Assembly: GCF_030064895.1 (NCBI RefSeq)
Contig: NZ_JASJEB010000087.1
Location: 1 to 36,440, forward strand
Length of the DNA: 36,440 nt
From: Crocosphaera sp.
GTDB lineage: Bacteria > Cyanobacteriota > Cyanobacteriia > Cyanobacteriales > Microcystaceae
Direction: 5' to 3'
Shown here: positions 1-9,200 of the stretch, piece by piece
How the letters are laid out: each line of letters starts with the position of its first letter
How positions within the stretch are numbered: the stretch's first letter is position 1
Notes under the pieces: generated by a model
What the model saw: only the letters and a program-made list of their open reading frames with translations
Told to the model about the DNA's origin: nothing
Database searches by the model: none
Translations under genes and position numbers: made by a program

Positions 1-83
1 GGGGCGGCGGGGGCGGGGGGGCGCGGGGGCGATGGGGAGGGGGGGGAGATGGGGAGATATATTAACTCCGAACTCCGAACTCA
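1..83 (-). repeat. Composite tandem repeat, G-rich end at window edge
   Basis: Read on the minus strand, 83-66 is a GAGTTCGG tandem, followed by an AGTTAATATATCT linker and a CTCCCCAT-type array that decays into an irregular G/C-only run at 1-30. The same order (GAGTTCGG tandem, AT-rich linker, CTCCCC array) is found on the plus strand at 2760-2976, so this is a second, inverted copy. The irregular start suggests poorly resolved sequence at a contig end rather than real biology. The TGA stop of the pseudouridine synthase (83-81) overlaps the first bases of the tandem. Confidence 0.75.
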
Positions 84-860
84 CATTTTTAGTTTTCCTT
101 TCGTTTCAATAATCAAATTGGCACGATGCTTAAGAAAATCAATTTCTGAAGGGGTCAGTAAACGATAATGGCCCCTGCGTAAACTGTTTTTATTAGCAGG
201 ATAGATAGTAAGCTTATCAATGGCAGTACGGTGGAGTCTGAGGACACGGAAACCCAGTTGTTCAACGATGCGACGAATCTGACGATTTCTGCCTTCAGTT
301 AAAATCACTTTTAGGTGAGTTTTTTGATCAGAACGACTTATTACTTCTACTTCAGCCGGTAAAGTCTTTTTGCCCATGAGCATAACACCCTCACGCCATT
401 GTTGTAGCGTTTTTTCTGGGGGATATCCTTTAAGCGAGACTTCGTAGGTTTTTGGTAAATGATAACGAGGGTGGGTTAATTTTAGGGTTAAGTCTCCATC
501 ATTGGTTAATAATAACGCTCCAGAAGAGTTAAAATCTAATCTTCCTACAGGGTGAATACCAGTACCTTGAGTTAACTTTTTCGGCAATAAATCCAAGACA
601 ATAGACCTATTTTCGGGGTCATCACAGGTAGAAACAACCCCCACCGGTTTATTGAGCAAAATATAGATTAATTGTGGTCGTTGATCGGGTTGAATGAGTT
701 TGCCATCTACTTCCAGGCGATCGCAACTCGGATCAGCCTTATCTCCTAAAGTGACTATTTTCCCATTTAACTTAACTCGTCCTGCCATTATCATATCTTC
801 TGCACGACGACGGGAAGCCACTCCCCATTGAGATAAAATCTTTTGTACCCGTTCAACCAT
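81..860 (-). CDS. RsuA/RluB-family rRNA pseudouridine synthase
   Basis: Predicted to isomerise a specific uridine in ribosomal RNA to pseudouridine. An N-terminal S4 RNA-binding domain (about residues 1-60, [20 protein letters not shown]) is followed by the catalytic domain with the signature [19 protein letters not shown]. The aspartate of GRLD (about residue 109) is the family's nucleophile. [10 protein letters not shown] near residues 189-198 is the conserved C-terminal family motif. About 259 aa is a normal length. I chose the ATG at 860, which gives the family-like MVERVQKIL; an in-frame TTG at 863 directly abuts the stop of pyk, so the gene is almost certainly co-transcribed and translationally coupled with pyruvate kinase. 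The stop lies inside a dispersed repeat, so the extreme C-terminus may vary between strains. Whether the target is 16S or 23S rRNA cannot be told from sequence alone. Confidence 0.9.
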   Translation of the reverse strand: MVERVQKILSQWGVASRRRAEDMIMAGRVKLNGKIVTLGDKADPSCDRLEVDGKLIQPDQRPQLIYILLNKPVGVVSTCDDPENRSIVLDLLPKKLTQGTGIHPVGRLDFNSSGALLLTNDGDLTLKLTHPRYHLPKTYEVSLKGYPPEKTLQQWREGVMLMGKKTLPAEVEVISRSDQKTHLKVILTEGRNRQIRRIVEQLGFRVLRLHRTAIDKLTIYPANKNSLRRGHYRLLTPSEIDFLKHRANLIIETKGKLKM

Positions 861-863
861 CAA

Positions 864-2639
864 TCAATTATCCCCGTTCTGATTACTCATAACCAGACCG
901 GAATAAACTTGGCCTTTTTCAGCATCAACCGTAATAATTGCCCCTTCTCTAATATTAGCCGTTGCCTCCTTAAAATCAACAATGACAGGAACACCCAACC
1001 GTAGGCCAATCACGGCCGCATGGCTTGTTAAACTCGCTTCTTCGGTAATAATACCCGACGCTTTACGCATCATTTCTACAAATTCTGCATTGGTTCCGGG
1101 AACCACTAAAATGTCCCCAGGTTCAAAATTGCCTAATTCCCTGGCATTCTGGGCAATTCTCGCCCTTCCACTGGCTGAACCCTGACCAACACCCACACCT
1201 TTGCCCAAAACCGCTTTGACCATTTCTACCTTAATCAAATCAGTGGATCCTGCAACCCCGGCAAGGGTTCCGGCAGTCATCACCACTAAATCCCCATCTT
1301 TGAGCCAATTATTTTCTTGGGCCACATTAACCGCCGATTGAAAGGTTTTCGTGGCTGAGGCTAAATCAAGCACCAGCAAAGGTTTAACCCCCCAAACTAA
1401 CTGTAACTGCCTAGCTACGTCTACATGGGGAGTCACCGCTATAATAGGGATCTGAGGGCGAAACTTAGAGACATTACGGGCAGTTGATCCCGTTTTTGTC
1501 AAAGACATAATTGCCGCCGCATCCAATTCTTGAGCAATATGACTAACTGCTGAGGAAATGGCGTTAGTGATGGACTGTTTCTCTTCTGAGAGAATTTTAG
1601 GGGTTGTGGGTTCTTGTTCGATCCTTTCCGCAATGGTGGCCATAGTAGCTACTGCTTCCACGGGATATTTGCCCACAGCAGTTTCATTGGATAACATCAC
1701 CGCATCGGTACCATCTAAAATAGCGTTAGCCACATCGGAAACTTCTGCACGGGTAGGGCGAGGATTATTGGCCATACTATCTAACATTTGCGTGGCCGTA
1801 ATTACAGGAATACCCAAACGATTAGCCGTAGAAATTAAGCGTTTTTGCAGGATAGGAACATCTTCTGGGGGTAACTCCACTCCTAAGTCTCCTCGTGCCA
1901 CCATTACGCCATTACACAAGGCGAGAATTTCTTCCATATCCTCAATGGCCTCGTGTTTTTCAATTTTGGCAATGACAGGAACATTTTTGCCGGCACTGGC
2001 AATCAATTCTTTAATTTCGAGAATATCTTGAGGATTTCTCACAAAACTCAAGGCTACCCAGTCCACCCCTTGGTCCAAACCAAACATTAAATCTCGTTTA
2101 TCTTTCTCCGTTAAAGCTTTTACCGATAAATAAACCCCCGGAAAATTTACCCCTTTGCGATCGGACAACACTCCCCCAACCACAACCCGACAATGAAGAT
2201 CCTTCTTGTCCTTATCTACTTTCTCCACTAGCATTTCTACTTTTCCATCATCCATTAAAATTCTGGCCTTCTCAGGCACTTCATCGGCCAGATATTCATA
2301 AGAGACATAACTAATGTTTTGATTGCATTCAACTTCGCGACTGGTCAGGGTAAAAATATCCCCTGGTTGAACGGTAATTGGTCCGTTGACAAATTGACCC
2401 AGACGAATTTTAGGACCTTGTAAGTCCTGTAAAATAGCAACCGGTTGGTTTAATTCAAAAGCAGTTTGACGAATGAGGCGAATAGTATGTTGATGATAGT
2501 CATGATCATTATGGGAAAAATTGAGTCGTAACGTAGTTGCCCCTGCTAAGATCAATTGCCGTAAAATTTCTTTATTTTGAGTAGCTGGACCAATGGTTGC
2601 CACGATTTTTGTGCGACGGGATATGGAAGAGGATGTCAT
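864..2639 (-). CDS. pyk: Pyruvate kinase with C-terminal PEP-utilising swivel domain
   Basis: Converts phosphoenolpyruvate and ADP to pyruvate and ATP, the last step of glycolysis. The N-terminal RRTKIVATIGPAT, KIEKHEAIEDMEEI (near 225-238), VMVARGDLGVELP (near 245-257) and TATQMLDSM (near 281-289) are the classic barrel motifs for substrate, metal and K+ binding. After the usual ~480 residues a further ~100-residue domain contains GIITEEASLTSHAAVIG with His540; this is the PEP-utiliser mobile domain, which in its relatives carries the phosphohistidine. At 591 aa it matches the longer of two pyruvate kinase types found in cyanobacteria. The role of the extra domain in such enzymes is unsettled. 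The gene is followed without a gap by the pseudouridine synthase, and its upstream region abuts a long tandem repeat. Confidence 0.97.
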   Translation of the reverse strand: MTSSSISRRTKIVATIGPATQNKEILRQLILAGATTLRLNFSHNDHDYHQHTIRLIRQTAFELNQPVAILQDLQGPKIRLGQFVNGPITVQPGDIFTLTSREVECNQNISYVSYEYLADEVPEKARILMDDGKVEMLVEKVDKDKKDLHCRVVVGGVLSDRKGVNFPGVYLSVKALTEKDKRDLMFGLDQGVDWVALSFVRNPQDILEIKELIASAGKNVPVIAKIEKHEAIEDMEEILALCNGVMVARGDLGVELPPEDVPILQKRLISTANRLGIPVITATQMLDSMANNPRPTRAEVSDVANAILDGTDAVMLSNETAVGKYPVEAVATMATIAERIEQEPTTPKILSEEKQSITNAISSAVSHIAQELDAAAIMSLTKTGSTARNVSKFRPQIPIIAVTPHVDVARQLQLVWGVKPLLVLDLASATKTFQSAVNVAQENNWLKDGDLVVMTAGTLAGVAGSTDLIKVEMVKAVLGKGVGVGQGSASGRARIAQNARELGNFEPGDILVVPGTNAEFVEMMRKASGIITEEASLTSHAAVIGLRLGVPVIVDFKEATANIREGAIITVDAEKGQVYSGLVMSNQNGDN

Positions 2640-2759
2640 GGAGATGTAAATTTAACGAAGAAGCAATTATTAATTTGAGGTTCTTCCTCTAGGGTCTCAT
2701 GAATGGTCACTATAGGTCGGAAAATTTGTTATTTTCTTAGGGATCTCTTGTAATAACTT

Positions 2760-2976
2760 GAGTTCGGAGTTCGGAGTTCGTAGTTAATATATCTGCCCAC
2801 ACTCCCCATCTCCCCATCTCCCCATCTCCCCATCTCCCCATCTCCCCATCTCCCCGTCTCCCCGTCTCCCAGTCTCCCAGTCTCCCCACACTCCCCACAC
2901 TCCCCACACTCCCCACACTCCCCATCTCCCCATCTCCCCGTCTCCCCGTCTCCCAGTCTCCCCAAACTCTCCACAC
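2760..2976 (+). repeat. GAGTTCGG tandem plus CTCCCCAT/CTCCCCACA tandem array
   Basis: 2760-2780 is a tandem of GAGTTCGG-type units, followed by an AT-rich linker (TAGTTAATATATCT), then about 180 bp of 8-bp units (ATCTCCCC, GTCTCCCC, GTCTCCCA) mixed with 9-bp units (ACACTCCCC). The order AC, AT, GT, GTCTCCCA occurs twice, giving a higher-order period. Apparent reading frames through it encode only low-complexity GDGEMGRWG-type peptide and are not genes. The array occupies most of the 432-bp gap between pyk and the decarboxylase gene. The rest (2640-2759 and 2977-3071) should hold the two divergent promoters, but I see no convincing -10/-35 pair. Confidence 0.9.
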
Positions 2977-3071
2977 TCACAAAGCAATAATGAATTTTAG
3001 ATCAAGGGGTTGGCCAAAACCGAAAGGAACGGTAAGTTAATATTAATTTCAACTTTGAACTTGTAGGCTGC

Positions 3072-4007
3072 ATGAGAATCTTAGTTACGGGTGGTGCTGG
3101 TTTCATTGGGTCCCATCTCATTGACCGCTTAATGGCACAAGGACATGAAGTCCTCTGCTTAGATAACTTTTATACTGGCGACAAACGCAATATTGTCAAG
3201 TGGATCGGTAATCCTTATTTTGAGTTAGTCCGCCACGATATAACGGAACCCATCCGTTTAGAAGTTGATCAAATTTATCATTTAGCTTGTCCTGCTTCTC
3301 CTATTCATTATCAATATAATCCCGTCAAAACCATTAAAGTTAATGTGTTAGGGACTCTATATATGTTGGGTTTAGCTAAACGGGTGAACGCACGTATCCT
3401 CTTAGCTTCTACCTCAGAAGTATACGGTGATCCTGATGTTCATCCCCAACCGGAAGAATATCGGGGTAACGTCAGTTGTACGGGGCCACGTGCTTGTTAC
3501 GATGAGGGAAAACGAGTGGCGGAAACCCTCGCTTTTGAATATCACCGAGAACATAAGACTGATATTCGAGTGGCACGTATTTTTAATACTTATGGGCCGA
3601 GAATGTTAGAAAATGATGGTCGAGTAGTGAGTAATTTCATTGTACAAGCTCTTAAAGGCATACCTTTAACTGTCTATGGGGATGGTTCTCAAACTCGTAG
3701 TTTCTGTTATGTTTCTGACTTAGTAGAAGGGTTAATGCGTCTGATGAATGGGGAACATATTGGCCCTATTAATTTAGGAAACCCTGGGGAATATACTATT
3801 TTAGAACTGGCTCAAATGATTCAAGGAATGATTAATCCTGATGCTGAGTTAGTTTATAAACCTTTACCCCAAGATGATCCTAAACAAAGACAACCTGATA
3901 TTACTAAGGCAAAAACTTATTTAGGTTGGGAACCAACTATTCCCCTAAAAGATGGGTTAGAATTAGCCATTAAGGATTTTGCAGAACGAGTCTCAAAAGA
4001 TAGTTAA
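3072..4007 (+). CDS. UDP-glucuronate decarboxylase (UDP-xylose synthase)
   Basis: An extended short-chain dehydrogenase/reductase that converts UDP-glucuronic acid to UDP-xylose through a bound-NAD oxidation, decarboxylation and reduction cycle. The NAD-binding motif [10 protein letters not shown] is at residues 7-16. The catalytic Tyr143 and Lys147 lie in the YDEGK motif, following TSEVYGDP near 114-121. At 311 aa it is the compact, soluble single-domain form without a membrane anchor. The next gene, UDP-glucose 6-dehydrogenase, makes its substrate; the two lie 118 bp apart on the same strand and probably form an operon. UDP-xylose would feed surface polysaccharide synthesis. A related dTDP-glucose dehydratase is less likely because the sequence has the PxxPxHYQxNP pattern of UXS enzymes and the partner gene supports UDP-GlcA as substrate. 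Confidence 0.92.
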   Translation: MRILVTGGAGFIGSHLIDRLMAQGHEVLCLDNFYTGDKRNIVKWIGNPYFELVRHDITEPIRLEVDQIYHLACPASPIHYQYNPVKTIKVNVLGTLYMLGLAKRVNARILLASTSEVYGDPDVHPQPEEYRGNVSCTGPRACYDEGKRVAETLAFEYHREHKTDIRVARIFNTYGPRMLENDGRVVSNFIVQALKGIPLTVYGDGSQTRSFCYVSDLVEGLMRLMNGEHIGPINLGNPGEYTILELAQMIQGMINPDAELVYKPLPQDDPKQRQPDITKAKTYLGWEPTIPLKDGLELAIKDFAERVSKDS

Positions 4008-4125
4008 ACTCTATGACTGACAACTTAGTTTTTAGTTTAAAATACTTCTAACTCAAAGAGTTGTGTTATTGTATCATCCCAAGAATACCTTGTTTTAAAC
4101 AATATAAATTTAGAGGATAAAAGTT

Positions 4126-5475
4126 ATGCGCGTTTGTGTCATTGGAACTGGTTATGTTGGTTTAGTAACTGGAGTTTGTTTATCTCATATTGGCCATCAC
4201 GTTATTTGTATCGATAATAACGAGGAAAAGGTTAAACTGATGAAGTCCGGTCAATCTCCTATTTATGAACCAGGACTTTCGGAATTAATGCACGGTTGTA
4301 TGGAAGCTGGCCGTTTGGAATTTACTTCTGATTTGGCAGCCGGGGTTAATCACGGAGAAATTCTCTTTATTGCGGTGGGAACTCCTGCTTTACCTACTGG
4401 AGAAAGCGACACCCGTTACGTTGAAGCTGTAGCTAGAGGTATCGGCGAAAATTTAAACGGTGGTTACAAGGTCATTGTTAATAAGTCTACGGTTCCTATC
4501 GGTTCTGGGGACTGGGTAAGAATGATTGTTATGGATGGGTTAGCCCAACGTGAAGATGCTCCTGCTAACGTGGAGTTCGATGTGGTTAGTAACCCAGAAT
4601 TTTTACGGGAAGGTTCGGCTGTTTTTGATACCTTTAACCCCGATCGCATTGTTCTCGGTAGCAACAATGACAAGGCGATCGCGATGATGCAACAACTCTA
4701 TCAACCTTTGGTAGATCGCAAGTTCGGTGATGATCAAAGTTTGCCTCCTGTTCCTGTGGTAGTAACGGACTTAAACTCGGCAGAAATGATTAAATACGCT
4801 GCTAATGCTTTCTTAGCGACTAAAATTAGTTTCATCAACGAAGTGGCTAATATATGCGATCGCGTGGGTGCTGATGTTACTCAAGTGGCCTCTGGTATTG
4901 GTTTAGATTCTCGTATCGGTAACAAGTTCTTACAAGCTGGTATTGGTTGGGGTGGATCTTGTTTCCCTAAAGATGTTTTGGCTTTGATTCATACTGCTAC
5001 TGATTATAATTACGAGACAGAGTTACTCAATGCTGCTGTTAATGTTAACAAGCGTCAACGATTAATTGCTGTTGAAAAGTTACAACAAGAACTGAAAATC
5101 CTCAAAGGAAAAACTATCGGTTTATTAGGTTTAACTTTTAAACCTGATACTGATGATATGAGAGATGCACCTGCTTTAATTATTATCGAACAGTTAAACC
5201 GTTTAGGGGCAAAAATTAAGGCTTATGACCCCATTGTTTCTCAGTCTGGTTTAAGTCATGGTTTATCTAATGTGATTATTGAAACCGATGCGGAAATGTT
5301 AGCTGATAGCTGTGATGCTTTGGTTTTAGTAACAGATTGGAAGGAATTTTTAAGCCTCAATTACGGTAAAATGGCTCAAGTAATGGCTAATCCTGTGATT
5401 ATTGATGGCCGTAATTTCTTGGATCGCTCTAAGTTAGAAATGGCTGGTTTCCATTATGTAGGTATTGGACGCTAA
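4126..5475 (+). CDS. ugd: UDP-glucose 6-dehydrogenase
   Basis: Oxidises UDP-glucose twice with NAD+ to UDP-glucuronic acid. The N-terminal Rossmann motif is GTGYVGLVTGVCLS (residues 7-20). VNKSTVPIGSG (near 118-128) and NPEFLREGSA (156-165) are family motifs. The catalytic Cys279 sits in GWGGSCFPKD. A C-terminal UDP-binding domain contains GLTFKPDTDDMRDAPA. The 449-aa length is typical of the bacterial family. A GAGGATAAAAG Shine-Dalgarno region precedes the ATG. It lies directly downstream of the UDP-glucuronate decarboxylase, so together they convert UDP-glucose to UDP-xylose. A clear intrinsic terminator follows at 5501-5544. Confidence 0.96.
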   Translation: MRVCVIGTGYVGLVTGVCLSHIGHHVICIDNNEEKVKLMKSGQSPIYEPGLSELMHGCMEAGRLEFTSDLAAGVNHGEILFIAVGTPALPTGESDTRYVEAVARGIGENLNGGYKVIVNKSTVPIGSGDWVRMIVMDGLAQREDAPANVEFDVVSNPEFLREGSAVFDTFNPDRIVLGSNNDKAIAMMQQLYQPLVDRKFGDDQSLPPVPVVVTDLNSAEMIKYAANAFLATKISFINEVANICDRVGADVTQVASGIGLDSRIGNKFLQAGIGWGGSCFPKDVLALIHTATDYNYETELLNAAVNVNKRQRLIAVEKLQQELKILKGKTIGLLGLTFKPDTDDMRDAPALIIIEQLNRLGAKIKAYDPIVSQSGLSHGLSNVIIETDAEMLADSCDALVLVTDWKEFLSLNYGKMAQVMANPVIIDGRNFLDRSKLEMAGFHYVGIGR

Positions 5476-5500
5476 TTAGTTTTTTTCAAAATTGAATGAG

Positions 5501-5544
5501 TGAGTAGGATATTTTTATTGTTAAGATATTCTACTCATTTTTTT
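5501..5544 (+). terminator. Rho-independent terminator after ugd
   Basis: GAGTAGGATAT (5502-5512) pairs with ATATTCTACTC (5526-5536), with one G-T wobble and a 13-nt loop, and is followed by a run of seven T at 5538-5544. It ends the UDP-xylose operon 26 bp after the ugd stop and could also serve the convergent DUF29 gene. Confidence 0.85.
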
Positions 5545-5572
5545 GTTTTTAATTACTATAGTTTACTCCGAT

Positions 5573-6031
5573 TTATTTATGTTGATTATCTTCCCAAAAC
5601 TTAGTATTTAATAATTCATCTACGTTACTGGGAAAAGGACAATCATCAGGAAAATCAGAATCATATTCAATTCGCATATTTTCCACTGCTTCCTCATAAC
5701 ATTTATCATAAATAGCAACCAAAAAATTGTGTAAACTAGGAGAATCTTCTAGAATATCTTTTAACTTAGACTGAGTCCTTTTTAAAGTTACTTCCCAACC
5801 TCTATAACAGTCATTTAGAGGAACATAATACCGTTTTAAAGCGTGTTCAAATAAAGTAATTAAACGGCTTTTCAATTCCCTTTTGTCTCGTCTTCCCAAA
5901 GATTCTACCTCCTCAATTAAATTGTCTAAATCTATCTGTGATAAATCTCCAGATTTTAGTTGCTTAACCGTTTCTTCTATCCATAAAGCAAAATCTTGCT
6001 CATAAAGTTGTTTGACTTTTACTAACGTCAT
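5573..6031 (-). CDS. DUF29 family protein
   Basis: A 152-aa soluble protein of the cyanobacterium-enriched DUF29 family. It shows the characteristic N-terminal LYEQDFALWIEETVKQLK, then LDNLIEEVESLGRRDKRELKSRL, and a second half with SPSLHNFL and YDKCYEEAVE. Predicted all-helical and charged, with no signal peptide or membrane segment. The molecular function of DUF29 is unknown. It is convergent with ugd and divergent from the STAND ATPase gene, whose start lies 264 bp away. A second, diverged DUF29 gene is at 28855-29307. The family is often multicopy in cyanobacteria, but I infer nothing about its role. Confidence 0.85.
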   Translation of the reverse strand: MTLVKVKQLYEQDFALWIEETVKQLKSGDLSQIDLDNLIEEVESLGRRDKRELKSRLITLFEHALKRYYVPLNDCYRGWEVTLKRTQSKLKDILEDSPSLHNFLVAIYDKCYEEAVENMRIEYDSDFPDDCPFPSNVDELLNTKFWEDNQHK

Positions 6032-6295
6032 TATTTTAATCTCCCATTAACAGTTGACAATTGATTCATTATTAATTTTACAACAATTTATGACTTTGTA
6101 TAACACTAGACATTATGGTTAGGAGGTTATGGAGATTCCTCGTACCTCGGAATGACAGCTAAGGATATGAAAAATGTCCTAACTAATTTTTGTACTGCTA
6201 TAACCCACTAATTTTAGTTCAATGAAATTAAAAGATTCTCTTAATTAGATAATCTCTTGTGTTAGTATATTGGCAGTTGGGGTTCACTGTAATCT

Positions 6296-9200
6296 ATGTT
6301 AAAACTTAGACTTATTATAGCTTCTCTGTTGTGTGCTACGGGAACATTCTATCCTGCAATATTGGGATCGGCAACGGCAACAGGAGTCGGAGTTTTATCG
6401 GGTATTATAGCAAATGATCTTGGTTCTATTTGGGATAAAATTGGCCATCGCTTACAAGACAATGGTCTTCTTCATAATCATGATTTAACTAAGGCTGTTG
6501 GTGTAGCGATCGCTGCTATTATTGCTAAAACGGCTAAGGATGAAACTAAAATAGATAGGGTTTATCGATCGCATCTTGAAAGCTTGGCAAAATATACAGA
6601 AAATAATTGGCTAAATTTTTGTATAAATGACTTGAATTTTTCAGAAAAAACTGAATTTAATTTACTAGAAGATAGTCAATTAACTAAACTATTCTTAACG
6701 TCACCAGACAATTTTAATGCGGTTAGAGTCTTTAATATTAATGATTTAGAAGCAGATAAAAAGATTTGGAGAGAGGAAATTATTAGGAAGTTAGTTAATA
6801 AAAATGATACTTTATCTAGTTTACAAGTAACAGAAAAAGAAAAAGAAGAAATTAATCAGATTATTGATGTTTTAAGTGAAGCATTATCCCAACAGTTTCC
6901 TCAAGCATTACGGGGAGTTTTAAAAGAGGATTGTGGGAAAGGCGGAAAAGCTTATGCTGGATTTAGTATTGATATGTTTGGCGTGATTCAGCAAGCTATT
7001 CAAACATCAAAGGATGAAATAATTGTTCGTTTAGAAAAAATTGAAAATAATTTACAAAACAATACTATTGCAAGTGATAACAGAGAATTGATAGAAAAGT
7101 TAGAAGCTATTTATAATCAGAAGTTTGATAATAGAGATGATTTGAAAAACATTATTCACCAAGCTAACAGAGATATTAATCAAGATTTTACTAACATTAA
7201 TCAACAGTTAGAAGATTTAAAAGCAAACAATAATCAAGAATTTATAAAGTTAGGGAACAAAATTCAATCGGGGTTTGATAATATTGAACAGTTATTAAAT
7301 AACTTAAGTGATAAAGTTGATAAAATTTTAAAGGAAGTTAAAGGAATAAAACGTATTCAAGAAAAACAACAAGAAAATAGTACAGCAATTATTATTACAG
7401 GAGGAAATGCACCGAAATTAATTAGTCATTGGCAAGGAAGAAAAGAAGAAATTGAACGTATAAAAACCTGCTTTAGTAATGCAAAAACTCCTCTTGTTGG
7501 TATTGACGGAGTGGGAGGAATAGGGAAATCTAGTCTTGCAGGAAAGTTATACGAAGAAACAAGAGAATTTGCTCAGAAATATTGGAGAGATGTTACCAAT
7601 GGGACGTTATTTACTGATATTGCTAGGGATGCAATCGCAGCATTTGGGGGAACTGTACCGCAACAGGAAACCTTGTTAGTTGATGGGTTGATTAAATGTT
7701 TACAGTCGGGACAATATTTATTAGTTATAGATAATTTAGAAAGTGTGTTAACTACGCAAAGAGAATGGAAAGATAGATTTTATGAACAGTTTTTTAACAC
7801 TTGGGTAGAGTATGGGAAAAATAGCATTGTTTTAGTAACAACTAGGGAACAACCACTCTTAAAAGGGATAGAATGGATCAATCTTGAAGGGTTACAAGCT
7901 GAAGAAGGGGCGAAATTACTAGAAGAATTAGGTATTACAGGGGAATTAGAAGATTTCTCCGCTTTGGTGGGGGGACATCCTTTGATGTTAAGGTTAGTAG
8001 CAGACTTACTCAAAGATGAGTATCCCCAAGATCCGGACTTAAGACGGTTAGACTCGTTAGGGTTAGGCAATTTACGACAAATATTAACCGATGAACGGGT
8101 TAAGGGACAACATCGCAGGGAAACAGTGGGAATGGTAGCGGTTTTGTCTGCTACGGTAGAAAGGTTAACTGAAGCGCAACGGGAATTATGGTGTAATTTA
8201 AGTGTCTATCGCAAACCCTTTGATAAAGTAGCAGCGAATTTTATCAGTAGAGAAGACTCGGAGACATTGGTAGAAGCAGAGTTAAGGAAACTGGTAAAAC
8301 GTTCTTTACTGCAAGAAAAGTTAACAGAAGATACTCGATACTTTGAATTTCAGCCGGTGTTACAAGAATATGCGTTGTACTGTGGGGGAGACTTCTCAGA
8401 CGCACATAAAAAGGCGATCGCTTATTATCAATCTATTGCTGAAGACGATCCCAACAGTAAAGAAACGGTACAACCCTATTTAGAAATTTTTTATCACTAT
8501 TGCGAAATAGAAGAGTATGAAACTGCTTTTGATGTTATTGCAGAAGTTAATGAGTTACTAAAGTTACGAGGATTGTATAGTAATCAGGTTGAGTGTTACA
8601 GTCGTTTAGTGAAAGCTTGGGAAAAGACAGCGATTAATAACTGGAAATATAGCGCATCTTTATGTGATTTAGGCAATGCTTCCCATTTTTTAGGACAATA
8701 CAAACAAGCTATCACCTATTATCAACAATCTTTGGACATCGCTAGAAGTATAGGAGATAGATACAGAGAAGGGAATTGTTTCGGCAATTTAGGAGTTGCT
8801 TATTATTCTTTAGGAGAATACAAACAAGCTATAACCTATCATCAACAATCTTTAGACATCGCTAGAGACATGGGAGATAGACAAGGAGAAGGTTATGCTT
8901 TAGGCAATTTAGGAGTTGCTTATTATTCTTTAGGGGAATATAAACAAGCCATAAACTATTATCAACAATCCTTAGAAATTGCTAGAGACATAGGAGATCA
9001 CAATGTAGAAGGGAATTGTTTAGGTAATTTAGGAGTTGCTTATAAGTCTTTAGGAGAATACCAAGAATCTATCACCTATCATCAACAATCTTTAGACATT
9101 GCTAGAGACATAGGGGATAGACGGGGAGAAGGGGGTGCTTTAGGCAATTTAGGAGTTGCTTATTATGATTTAGGAGAATACCAACAAGCTATAACCTATC

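Noticed and set aside
1-55. An unusual G/C-only functional element
   Set aside because: Its irregular composition at the very edge of the window, next to a CTCCCC-type array, is best explained by poorly resolved sequence at a contig end.
2797-2976. Possible CRISPR array
   Set aside because: Units of 8-9 bp are directly adjacent without unique spacers, and no cas genes are present.
2729-2987. Three overlapping minus-strand frames encoding GDGEMGRWG-type peptides
   Set aside because: They are translations of the CTCCCC tandem array in all three frames, a low-complexity artefact rather than genes.
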